From Floccularia luteovirens (lineage: Eukaryota; Basidiomycota; Agaricomycetes; Agaricales; Squamanitaceae), in the NCBI GenBank assembly GCA_009739215.1, contig VSJF01000004.1, forward strand, positions 744,001-808,000: a DNA stretch of 64,000 nt, read 5' to 3'. Shown here in pieces: positions 1-10,678 of this stretch; within the stretch, counting starts at the first letter, position 1; each line of letters opens with the position of its first letter. The translations under genes and the position numbers were made by a program. A model generated the notes under the pieces. It did not search any database. It was not told where the DNA came from and was given only the letters and a program-made list of their open reading frames with translations.

Positions 1-2949
1 CAACACCACAGGAGTACTATTTTTGATGACACTATTTTCACCACCGCTCAGATTTTCAGCCGTCAAAGCCCTCGACACCGCAGATGGAATTTCGGAAGGT
101 ATACTCGGTGTTGATTGTAAATCTACTCCCACAGAATGGCGCGTGCTTGGCAACACAGGCATTTGACTAGCCAGCTCAGTTTTGTTTTCCGCAACAGTAT
201 GGATTTTAGCTATGTTCGTGTTCATTAGCTGAGGAGGGGCAATATGTTCTGCTTCTATTTGCTTGTTTGGTAATATCTGAATGGGGGTCAGTCGCGTTTT
301 TGGCAGGCGAATAACTGGTGGAATCTGCCCCAGAAGAGGAGAATGAATGCTGTAATATGATGAATCATCACAACATGAATCGATTGACGTTTCGGCGATA
401 CTCTCTTGGTTTTGCTTTGGGTTTTTGGTAGAAAATAAGATTCCACTTTCCTGGTCACCTTCTTTAAGTTGTATCGGCCCTGACGTGGTAACAAAACTTG
501 AAGGCCACAACAAGGGAGTCCTGCTGGAAGTTTGATGGAAACTATCTTCATCCAGGGGTGGTGTATCTGCGTTACAAAGCGTTTTCTCGGGGTAGAACGG
601 GAGTGCGTCTCGCTTAGGGTGTAAATTGGGGTCGCAAGTCGGCCTCTGCGTGTCAGACTGAATGCGTGGTACAAATTGAGAACTAAAGCGCCAATTCTTG
701 CGGTACGAGCTCAGATTGCCTGGTCCCGTCGGTGCCCTCCATATCGATACAGACTGTTTCGTCATCACTCTCAAATCCTCTGTTTTTGTGAAAGCATCAG
801 GGGGAGGTGTAGACCATCTAGAACGCTCTTCATATTGTTTGGTAGCATTTTTTGAGAATACATTGCCTCTGCAAACGGGGTGTACTTTGTTTCTAGTTTC
901 CTTGTCATCTATTGGCTCAATACCCAAAGACTTTGAAGAGGGAACTTCCTCTGTCTGAACTTGTTGATCCCGTGTCCTAGGCTCTTGTGTATCTGGAGTT
1001 TTGAGTGTTTCTGCCTTGAGTAAAATTTCAGGGTCTGACACATGCTTAGACAATTGGGGACAAAGGTGGACATCGTGTTTGGTATGACTGGAAGCTATCT
1101 CCGCATTGCTGCTCGTACTGTTTAATCCCGCCTCAGAGACAGGAGAATTGTCATCTGCTCCTGATTCGCTTTTTCGAGAACGTCCGCGGCGTGACCTTTT
1201 GCTTTTAACTTGGTGGATGGTCTCGCTAGTTTCGACATTTAATTGTTTGTCTGGAGCGATCGCCCAATTGGGATTGTCCACGGTGTGGAGGGTGGTAGAT
1301 ATGGTTCGAATGGTGGGACTAGAAGGGCACTGGTTGCTCTCACAAATGGAGTATTGATTTCCGTCATTCCTAGATAGTTTGCTAGGTGAAAGGGAACGAC
1401 TGAGAAATTCTGACGCCAGTTCTGGATATTTCAGCGCAAGCTGAATATGTGGTTAGTATTACACAATCATAAAGCACATTGATGATCTTTACATTTGTAG
1501 CATCTGCATATGTAAAGACGGGTGGGATATGATATGTGGGGTGGGCGAGTCCATTGCCTGTTCCTGAGGTATGGTAGGGTGGGGCGGAGGTTGGGGTGGT
1601 AACTCTGCTTCCAGAAATGCTACACTGTCTGAATTGATGAGCTAGGCTCCCGTCATTCTTAGCTGGTGCTTGTTCTGCAAGGAAATCTTTCTGCAAAGGG
1701 AAATGATGGAGCTTCAGATTGCGAGAGAAAAAATGTATGGCATGATGCTGAGAACTCAACCTTACTTTGTTCGCGTATTCATTGAGATTTTTAGGCTTCG
1801 AGAGGGACACCACAATCTTAGGCAGAGGAGATAGCTTAAAGCCAGGGTTTTTAGTTTCCTCACTAGGACACGGAATCTGAGGTTCAGAAGTGATGGGTGA
1901 AGACTTTCGCGAGGGAGTTTTGAGTTTCTTGGATGAATTGACTATATCTGGAGCCGAACTCTGCAGATGCAGATTCTGGGGATATATTGGTAATTGTAAG
2001 AGAATTGAATTGAGAGAACGACAGATGGTTGGTAGACAAACATTAATAACGTCATTCGTTGTATCGCTTAATACGCCTCTGTCAGCCAAGCCCAAGGGAG
2101 AAGAGTTGCATTGGTGATTGGAAGGTGACCTGTTGTTACTGACCATATTACGATGTCAGTATCGAATCAAGAAAGAGAGATGAGGCTATACTTTGATTGC
2201 AATGTGGTACAGCTTGCTACTGAGGGGTGTTTCTCGCCATGTGAGGTTATGTTCAAGGAATCCTGAGCTACGTTGATTGATTTGTTGTTTGGTGTTCCGA
2301 CTAGGTGTTTCTAATTTATGCTGATATAGCTCACCTCTCATGGATGAGAGTATATGCGCACCTTTGAATCTGGTCGACTAGATTTCGCTATTTTAGATGC
2401 CTTTGGAATTATGTTGCCGCGGTTTGGGGGGGTCTGGGTGGCTTCGACGTTTCTGCTAGGCCCTTTTGGCGGGCAAACTGATGGCTTTGCTTCCGAAATT
2501 GCCTCAAAACTGTCTGGGAGGACTATATTCGCAAAAGAAAGTGTTTGGTCTTCGCTTTTATCTTGATTGCGAATACTTTCGATGAACTCATCGCCGGGGT
2601 GGATGTACTGTAAAGTATGAATGAAAATAGAATGTTTACATAAAATGAAAATATCGCACACGAGATTTCTTCCTAGACAAAGGTTTAGGTGCTTCAGAAG
2701 TGATAGTACCATGCTGGGTGTCTGGGTGCAAAAACTGAATGTTGAAGTAAGCAAGGTTCCAATTCAGACACAGAACCATTTACAATTTTTATCGGGTGTT
2801 GCGAGGTATCGCCGGCCTGATAAGTATCTGGGTGAGAAAGAAAGCACTCCTCGTCGGCTTATAATTACCAAATCTTGACAACGCCCTGTTTCTTTGGCAG
2901 TTTCGTGCTTGTCAGCACCCTTTCCAGCACTTTCATTGACGTTACCCAT
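1..2949 (-). CDS. Unknown disordered protein, 3' end cut by the left edge
   Basis: I do not recognise this gene. On the minus strand one reading frame stays open from about 1440 to the left edge. It connects upstream through plausible introns to an ATG at 2949 (begins MGNVNESAGKG). Frame-consistent joins include an intron at about 1441-1493 (branch ACTAAC, end CAG), one at about 1690-1765, one at about 2147-2200 and one at about 2310-2363. The product exceeds 700 residues and is rich in Ser, Thr, Pro, Lys and acidic residues, with many S/T-P sites and a basic patch (KRSRRGRSRKS) at about 1140-1200. No folded domain or membrane segment is evident. Composition suggests a regulated nuclear protein, which is inference. 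It is divergent from the SDR gene starting at 3323. Splicing of the first two exons is uncertain. Confidence 0.6.
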
Positions 2950-3322
2950 GTGCAGATGCAAAGTTATGTTAAATGAGAGTGGGCTGGGAGAAGTAGATAG
3001 GGAACATGGGAGGAACAGCGAAAGGCTTTTCTCTGACAGTTTCTCAAGTTCTGCTGCATCCGAGAATGGCACTTTGACTTCCTCATTTGAACTCGAGCAA
3101 CGTCACTGCGGTACTTAGCTCTTTTCGATATATTTCATTATATAAACCTTTAAATATCACCCTGTAAGTAATTTATTCTGGATGTGTTACTCACATTCAC
3201 TCATACGACGGGGGGTTCAAGCCAGGATGACGTTGTTACTGTTGTCACGGACACGGTGACACACACTTTTCATACAAATTTATTCCATTCGGCTGTGCCT
3301 CTTATTACCTTTTCTCATTCTA

Positions 3323-4918
3323 ATGGAACACAACGAGCGATCAGTGGATGGCAGCCCAATATTCGACGCTTTGGACATTGACCTGGTTGTCAAGGTTCTG
3401 GCCAACACCCTTTTCAGTATGTTCATTGTTATGTTTGCAACTGGTAATCATCTAACAATACTTCAGGTCCTTTCTTCATATTTTTTATTCCCATATTCTA
3501 CATCTTTCAAGGTGTTAGATACACCGACTCAGTTGTCGTGATATCGTCATCTTACCTTGTCGCTATATCACTGTTTTGTACGTTGTATCTGTACTGTAAT
3601 ACCATGTTTGCTAATGGATTTATAGGGTTAATTAAATGGTCGTCTCGATTGTATCGCAACCAAGGAAACATCTTTTTTGGAACTGCACCATTGGATTGGG
3701 GCGAGCAGATAGTCTTGATAACTGGAGGTACGCTGCGAACGCAGCACTCGCATGGTCTTGCTCATGTTAGACAGGTGCTTCTGGGATTGGCGAGCTCCTT
3801 GCAAATACTTTGGCAGTACGGAATGTTACCGTTGTTGTACTTGATATAGAACCTATTGAAACCGAAAACTGTGAGTTATGCTCTGAGACAGTAGAACGTA
3901 TGCTGACATTTACCTAGTTAACATTGCGTACTACAAGTGTGACGTTTCAAAGTGGGAGGAAGTCGAACTAGTAGCCAAGAAAATCACTGAAGAGGTAACA
4001 TATGAAATAGCTCTCAACAACAACACTTCACTAATAAGAAAGTAGATTGGGGACCCGACAATCATAGTCAACAATGCAGGTGTTGTACAAGGAAAACTTA
4101 TTCTTGACTTGACTTCTTCGGACGTTCATCAGTAACGTAGTTTTACGACCTTATGAGCATCAACTAATGGCTTGTAGGACGTTCGGGGCTAACATTCTAT
4201 CTCATTTTTGGATAATCAAAGCTTTTCTCCCTGCAATGTTGAAAAGGAAATCAGGCCATATTGTAAGTTCTCGATCTGCCAATTTGCCAATCCATTTTGA
4301 CAATAGCCAGATTACAATGTCATCTGTACTCGGCATGATCGGAGTTGCACAGATGTGTACGTCACTCTGGAAGACATCTCCTACCATTTGTTGACTATAC
4401 CCCCTATAGCGGACTACAACGCATCAAAAGCCGCTGCGATGTCATTACACGAGTCTCTAAGACGTGAGCTTGATAAACGGCACGCATATTTCTCTCTTTT
4501 TCGATTATCTCTTTGATGATTTTTCCAGATATTGTTGCCCCAGTATTCGTACCACTCTCCTTTGTCCAGGCCACGTTCTCACCCCAATGTTTGAAACAAC
4601 AACTTTGCCTACAAACCCACTCCTAAAGTTTTTAATTCCGTCAATTCAACCTGTTACCGTCGTCAAAAAGATAATCACAGCCCTTGATGAGCAGCACTCT
4701 CAAATCATATTGACCCCTTTTTATACAAACTTCGTCCCATTCCTTGGACATCTCCCAAGTTTCCTTAGAGATCTTGTGCAAGCTGTAAGCTAACTTCTTG
4801 ACTCAGCCATTGAAAGAACTGAATAGCATTTTTTCAGATCGTTGGCGCTGATTATAGCATGAAAAGCTTTGTTAAAAAGACGGGCAAACGTGAAGAGGAA
4901 GGCAAAGCAATATCTTAA
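3323..4918 (+). CDS. Membrane-anchored short-chain dehydrogenase/reductase (SDR16C/RDH10-like)
   Basis: The protein is an NAD(P)-dependent oxidoreductase of the classical SDR superfamily, likely acting on a retinoid, sterol or other lipid alcohol at the ER; the substrate is inference. The N-terminal part has two hydrophobic segments (FFIFFIPIFYIFQ and a Val/Ser/Leu-rich helix). Then come LDWGEQIVLITGG, joined by splicing to ASGIGELLANTL (the Gly-rich cofactor loop TGGxxGxG), an acidic residue after VVVLDIE, DPTIIVNNAGV (NNAG motif), a Ser-rich stretch (MSSVLGMIG) and the catalytic YNASKAA (YxxxK). The C terminus has a hydrophobic FLGHLPSFLRDLVQ followed by basic residues. At least seven introns are needed. 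The ATG at 3323 opens the only frame joining the membrane segments to the Rossmann core. The stop is at 4916-4918. Confidence 0.85.
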
Positions 4919-5575
4919 ATGATTTACAAACGAGAATGAGATGTGTTGTCCTCCACCATCAGTTGTCCATACACGCTCACAAAGTCTTGACCTTTACATG
5001 TTTGCAAGCATTCATCCCCGGTTGTGGCTCCGTAGTAGAAGTCTGTATATGTCGGCATGATTTTGGAGGCTTCTTCATTTTCAAGGTATCATTCTGAAAT
5101 TTGCAATATAATCTCTTATTCGACCTATTGATAATGCAAATCACCATAGTCCCCAGTTACTGATCTTCCTGATGGTTGGGATAACTAGCGAGTTTATACG
5201 AAAACATACAGGCTTTGGTTTTTCGAAGGATGTGATCTATCATTCTAACTTATTTTGCCATTCCACTATCATATAACCAGGACTGACTAGCGGTATAGAG
5301 AACAATCCAAGCCGGCAAAGTATTCATCCTCACTCACCCGGTACATCCTATATCGAGCGCTCACAACAGTCACTTTTAGGAAGATTGAACAGTCCTATGA
5401 CATCTCGCCAGCAGCAAGGACATACGCGGATGAGGACTGCACCAGTCGGACGACCTATATTGGTACAATAAATTGGTAGGTTGGTGCATATTTATGGCAA
5501 TAAAAGTATAATTGTTCAGCATCTCCTTTGAGTCTCCTTTTGACAGGACTTGTTTATAACATCGAAGGACCATAC

Positions 5576-6189
5576 GATTCTGCCCAGCTGCTTCTGAGGG
5601 TGACATTGAACTTACGTAGTAAGCTGGAAGATTCACGCACGTTGGTAGATGCTAATTACAAGAAAACTTACTATTAATATAGAGCAGTCACTTTGAGTCG
5701 ACTTAGGAAACAACCCAGTTTATAGCTATGATTCCGGGTTCCGGTACAATATGCTTCGAAATGACAAGTTCATCACTTCGTGAGTTCCATTCTTGTGCAC
5801 GCGAGCTGACGTTACATCAGTCACTACTCGTCAAACGACTCGTTCTTACATGCAAAAGTCACAGGGAACCGTGTTCCCCGATCGTCTCTTTCCACCATAG
5901 GTTCATCACTCCCCACTGTTACGTCCCGAATGGAGAATGTCGGATACCATGTACAGCCGGCTGTAAAGAATGCCGAGGCATTGAGCTTGAACCCCTGACT
6001 ATGAACCGCGCTTTGATTCGCCAGCCTCTTATGAGTCGCAGATTCTATGTCTTTCTGACAATGTTTCGTGACAGGGATGCACAACTGCCAGGTTTATCTT
6101 TATCAATACTTGCCAAGACGCATAAGGATAGAGTGCGGGTCCATTGTATTCCAGATCACTCTGGTTCATCAAATCCAACTGAAATGGTG
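5576..6189 (-). CDS. Candidate small multi-exon gene, unidentified, possibly decayed
   Basis: I do not recognise this. On the minus strand a possible start (MNQSDLEYNGPALYPYASWQ, about 6154-6095) precedes a GTATTG donor. A CATTGTCAG acceptor leads into a stretch ending at a TTCTTTACAG acceptor, and then an exon reads GCTWYPTFSIRDVTVGSDEP and continues with PMVERDDRGTRFPVTFAC to a GTAAGA donor near 5848. Without splicing at that donor it stops at 5824 after KNESFDE. A further short open stretch (HLPTCVNLPAYY, about 5612-5650, followed by GTAAGT) could be a later exon. The exon at about 5848-5977 has coding-like composition and good splice borders. It could be a small cytosolic or secreted protein, or a relic. 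Exon joins are weak. Confidence 0.3.
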
Positions 6190-6504
6190 CTATCAGTTAA
6201 CATCAGTATAGTTTGAACATATGTATTAGATTTTGTAATCCTCTCATTATGACTAACTATATAGGTCAGTGTTTTCTGTTGTTTCCAAAACTGTGCAATC
6301 TGTTATCATTGTCATCTGTCAATGATGTGATTTTGTGGCATTCGGCTAGCGATTGAAATTATATGATACGATAAGCCACTTAAGGATTTCAGACTCTTCA
6401 CAAAGATATGTAGGTTGTTGCGAGCCTTGTGTAGGAATCGCAATTAAGTCTTCTTAACTTCTGTGATATGATCAAACATCCAATTAAATTTGGATTGTGA
6501 AATC

Positions 6505-6735
6505 CCATGATTTTGCATGCATCCAATTATATACACGAATTAATCCAACTGCTTGGTTGCCAGCAAAGTTTTGGGTGATGAATATCAATGTGCAACGATC
6601 ACGGACAATTGTAGAATACGAGCTGTCCAAGTACATATACTGACGGAAGTCCCTGAAATTGAATGACGTAGTTGTCGTATTATATGTACTGAATCGAAAA
6701 AAGTCCGTGCAGATACATCGGTCGGGACTCCCCAT
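6505..6735 (-). pseudogene. Orphan minus-strand open stretch, possible gene fragment
   Basis: A minus-strand open frame includes FNFRDFRQYMYLDSSYSTIV, RDRCTLIFITQNFAGNQAVG and LIRVYNWMHAKSWDFTIQI, ending in a stop. The composition is protein-like rather than random. The motif GLIRVYNW weakly resembles a stretch readable in another frame near 5430 (AVLIRVCPCCW), so both may derive from one small-protein family. An in-frame ATG (MGSPDRC) exists near 6735, but no promoter or partner exon is evident. Function is unknown. Confidence 0.25.
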
Positions 6736-7096
6736 GGGTCGATACATCTAAGCTTTCATTAATAAATTGATCAAAAGTTCAGATAAGTGATCATCCAATT
6801 TTGGTTTTTTCATTCTAGGAACTGTGACAGCGCTGATTGTCGGACTTGGTATATTTGTATGATAAGGAAGGTTACATCGAGATAACATTACCTAGCACAG
6901 AAAGAGACAAGTAATAAGGGTCAGGAAATTCGAAAGTAATAAAGATTGTTAAAGGAAAGACATGAGCAACCGGAACATGAATGAGCTGAACTGGTGGTAC
7001 ACGAATACACACACACGCCGAAAAGACAGGATAAGCCCGTTTCTATACTGCATGTTATACAACTTATAAAACCCAGTTAGGACTGCATGGTATAGG

Positions 7097-8369
7097 TCAT
7101 GAATTATTAATCGTCGGGGAGCTGATCGCAGTTTTTTTTTGTAGCGTCCGTGCGCTTGCAGCGGAATGCGACCCCTTTTTTGTCCTTGATTTAGTACCAG
7201 ATGGTTTTCCAGGGGCTGCGATAGACTTGGCACCTGGTTTCGTGGTTGCATGAGAACGAAGGCTACGAGCTCGGGAAGATGGTGTTGGCGAACGGGATGG
7301 CGAAGAGCTACGCACTGTTCGTGTACGAAGTTGGTAGCGCGTATGCAGTTTGGGTGGAGGGATCGAGAGTCCCTTTTCTTGGGGTGGATCGGTGATGCTG
7401 GGACCAGACAGAGGTGATAGAGCGGCGGAAGATCGCTTTGAAACTGGTGGGAGTAGATGTTGCGTCGTAAAGTCGATTTGAACCGGTGAAATGGGTAGTA
7501 GGGATGATGGAGTGGGAGTTTTGTCACGCAGAGGGGCTTCTTCTGTGCTTAACGTTCGGGGAATGAATGAAAGCGAAGAAGATAAGCCGCCTGGAAGAGC
7601 TTCTTGAGAAATCGCTTCTAATTGTGGGGGTGGTGTTGCATCTCGGTCTCCCGACTTCCATTGCAGTGATCCATTGGGTGTAACGAGAGGTGTATCAATA
7701 TACGGCTCAGCTTCTTGTGAATCGAAGTATCTTGGTGGTAGTTGTGAGTTGGGTGTAGATTCACATCCCGTTTGTTGAGAGCCGAATATATGGAAATCTA
7801 TGGCCGGGTCATAATCATTGAGGTCTATTAGCCCACGGGTACGTGTTGGAACAGCTCCAGACGATTGGAGAACTGGTTCCGTTGATCTGCGCTCCAGTTT
7901 AGACTTCTTCACCTGAAGTTGGTTTGATTCCTGACTTTCGGCTTCGTCACCCCGTTGGCGCTTTAGATGTTGCACAGCTGGTTGGAATTGTCGGGGATGT
8001 ACAGGCCGAATGGGAGGCAGTGTACTCTCATAAGCGAAATCTCTGACTTTTATCCCATACATTGACAGAATTTGCAATGTATGTTTCCCTCGTAAACGAT
8101 AAGTTGGGGCTTGAGCTTGGGATATTGTTGTTGCATCAGCTCGCGACTGGGATTGAGAGTTTGGACTTGAAGACTTTATATATATAACAATCAGATAACC
8201 TTGAGGTCCGACCGCTTACAAGATGGCACACATCTTGACTTACAGAGATGTTCTGAGAGTAATAGCTTTCTTCCGCAGCAGCTTCAGGTAGTTGTGACCG
8301 CCCACCCATACCTTCAATTGTTTGCGGAAGGACCCTTTGCTGAATAGAGCCATCTTGATGTTGAGCCAT
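7097..8369 (-). CDS. Unknown basic, Ser/Pro-rich nuclear-type protein
   Basis: I do not recognise this gene. The ATG at 8369 begins MAQHQDGSIQQRVLPQTIEG. The first exon ends at a clear GTAAGT donor near 8243. The second exon begins after ATATAAAG near 8173 with SSSPNSQSQSRAD and runs open to the stop at 7097, about 397 residues in all. A short region that looks folded or conserved (TYRLRGKHTLQILSMYGIKV, about residues 65-90) is followed by long low-complexity sequence with many S/T-P sites, a bipartite-like basic patch (LKRQRGDE..VKKSKLERRS) and a Lys/Arg/Ser-rich tail. A nuclear, phosphorylated protein is inferred from composition only. It is divergent from the PP2C gene at 8734. Confidence 0.75.
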
Positions 8370-8532
8370 TGAGATCACACAAAGAGACTGATAATGCTTT
8401 TAAACCAAATTTTGATAAGAGGCAACAGCTTGCAGTATCTATGGGTGATGACAAGACGACTGAAAGGACGGGACGCTCTGCGTCCTCACGACCACGACCG
8501 AGTCAAAGTTTCTCTTGCCATATACGGTTCAT

Positions 8533-8538
8533 CACGTG
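8533..8538. promoter_or_regulatory. CACGTG E-box in a divergent promoter
   Basis: A palindromic CACGTG lies in the 364 bp between the unknown gene (start 8369) and the PP2C gene (start 8734). In fungi this is the core site of bHLH factors such as Cbf1. The site is seen; its use is inference. Confidence 0.3.
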
Positions 8539-8733
8539 AACCACCTCTAATGTCGCGCTGGCTCAGGCAGAGTCACATTAATTTGTCGTCTTCCACTCGT
8601 CCTTCGCAACAACGCCTTTCAGCGACAGAAATCGGTACATTCATGCTCGTCGTTAAACTCTATATACTAACGTTTGTTTTGCTCTAGTGGATGTCGCAGT
8701 ACTTCTTTCTTTAACTCCGCATAGAATATCGGC

Positions 8734-10562
8734 ATGCTGCGTCGCGCTTGGAAACCCTTATTCGCAGCTGCTGTCGTTGGAACCCCAGCCTACTTTGCCT
8801 ATCACTTATACTACAAAGACGATACTTTTGTGCTTCCAATCAAGACTCGAAAGGACGGAAAAACGGAAATGTCAACTCGTACTATCCCTCTGTTATCCCT
8901 GAAAACACTCGAAGCGAGGATTCGAGAAAATGCTTCGTATCATACAATTCCACGAGTCGGTGGGCCTATTTGGAAATATACAACTGCTTTTTTAGCTTCG
9001 AATGACCCCATTGAGGATGCAAATGCTAGTCAGGTTGTGCAAAGAGACGAGGACGATCCGTCAGCACCAGGAGACTACCTCTTTTTCACTGTAATGGACG
9101 GTCACAGTGGTTATCACACTTCTCAATTACTTTCACGGGTATTGATCAAAGCTGTTGCTCTGGAGCTTTCCTCTCTTGTAAAAAACTCGACTCCAAATAA
9201 CCAGGCAAAGTCAGGGATAATGGCAAGCGTTAGGTCACTTATGCAGTCATCACCAGCGCGTTCCCCTACCAAACCCTTGGACTCGGATCCTGGCCGTGTG
9301 TCTCTAGCTATACAGGATGCATTCACAAAGCTTGACACTGAAATTACTAGCGCTCCTTTGCGTGTGCTAGCCAATAATCTCAGCGAAGAATCTAAAGCAA
9401 ATAAAAATATTCCAGACCTCAGTCAACATCCTCTTGGTCTTACTTCCATGTTACCAGCTATATCAGGTATGTATGTTTATAGAGCATTTTCAATGGGTGC
9501 GCTTACTAAACCAAATATCTGTACATTTCCTGTTCCAAGGTAGTTGTGCATTAATGGCCGTATTTGATACGGCGCATAGAGATCTTTATGTGGCTTGTGC
9601 AGGGGATAGTCGAGCAGTAGCTGGTGTATGGGAGCCAACTACAGATGGAAAAGGAAAATGGAGAGTAGAAGTTCTTAGCGAAGACCAAACCGGACGCAAC
9701 CCCTCTGAGCAAGAACGGTGTGTTATCATTTACAATCTGAAGATAGTACTCATGAATTCACATAGTGTACGATCTGAACACCCTCCAGACGAATCCGACT
9801 ACGTTATTCGGGAAGGTCGTGTCCTGGGGGGTCTGGAACCTACGCGTGCGTTCGGTGATTCAAGATACAAATGGCCCCGTGCGGTTCAAGAAGCGTGAGT
9901 GACTCTTATTAAATTTAAGTACATGTGTTGACGCACATTTCTATCGCAGTTTGAATGAAGCATTTATGATTGGTAGCAACAAGCCCATGCGTCCTCCTCC
10001 ACCTCTCTTCAAAACACCCCCTTATGTGACAGCTCGTCCTGTTGTAACACATCGAAAATTCTCTCTCTCGTCTGGCGACAAAGACACACCTGATAATTCA
10101 ATTCGTTTCTTGGTCCTGGCTACAGATGGTCTTTGGGATCAACTAAGGTTTAATTTTGTTATTTATCTTTAAAATACCGATGACTGATTTCGCTATTTTA
10201 GCAATGATGAAGTTGTAGGGCTGGTTGGGGGCCATCTTGCTGGTCTAAAGGGCAACGTGCCTAAATCGGACCTTCCATCACTCATTCCGACAACTTCTGG
10301 CGCTGTCGGAGTAGAAGGTAAAAATAAGAAAGAAAAGAAGGTTGAAGGATCTTGGGCATTCGCAGATGATAATGTGAGCGCTCATCTGATTCGGAATGCA
10401 TTCGGTGGAGGCGACGAAAGAAGTCTACGACGGCTGTTGAGCATACCTGCGCCTTATTCTAGAAGATATCGAGATGATGTCACCGTCACTGTTGTATGGT
10501 GGGAGGATGGTCATCCCGAGAATTCGAAAATTACCACCGAGAAGGTCAAGTCGAAATTATGA
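8734..10562 (+). CDS. PP2C-type protein phosphatase, pyruvate dehydrogenase phosphatase-like
   Basis: This is a Mg/Mn-dependent Ser/Thr phosphatase of the PDP/Ptc5 branch, expected to dephosphorylate and activate the mitochondrial pyruvate dehydrogenase E1 subunit. The N terminus (MLRRAWKPLFAAAVVG) is basic then hydrophobic, fitting a mitochondrial presequence or membrane anchor. Metal-binding motifs are present in order: VMDGHSGYHT at about residue 129, a GSCALMAVFD strand, LYVACAGDSRAVAG, GGLEPTRAFGDSRYKWP, LATDGLWDQLSNDE and YRDDVTVTVVWW near the C terminus. Five exons are seen, with introns at about 9467-9539, 9719-9768, 9896-9949 and 10147-10200. The product is about 530 residues, the usual size for this group. 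A Lys-rich insert (KNKKEKKVEG) sits between the last two motifs. It converges on the ubiquitin protease gene, with 116 bp between stops. Confidence 0.92.
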
Positions 10563-10678
10563 TGTCCCTGTGATGAATTCGTATCGATACAATGCACTAC
10601 AATTATATTCGTTCGTTCGCAGATGTACAAAGCTTGGTGCCTAGCTGAAGTACTGATACCACACCAACTGACAGAACC

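Larger units (their letters stand above)
4919..7096. other. Gene-poor interval with possible small-gene remnants
   Basis: This 2.2 kb stretch lies between the SDR gene and the convergent unknown gene ending at 7097. No complete recognisable gene is visible. Two minus-strand stretches look partly coding and are listed separately (about 5576-6189 and 6505-6735). The plus-strand open frame at 5728-6216 looks like their antisense shadow. Confidence 0.5.

Noticed and set aside
5728..6216. 162-codon plus-strand open frame
   Set aside because: No family resemblance; the minus strand of the same region has splice signals and more protein-like composition, so this is likely a shadow.
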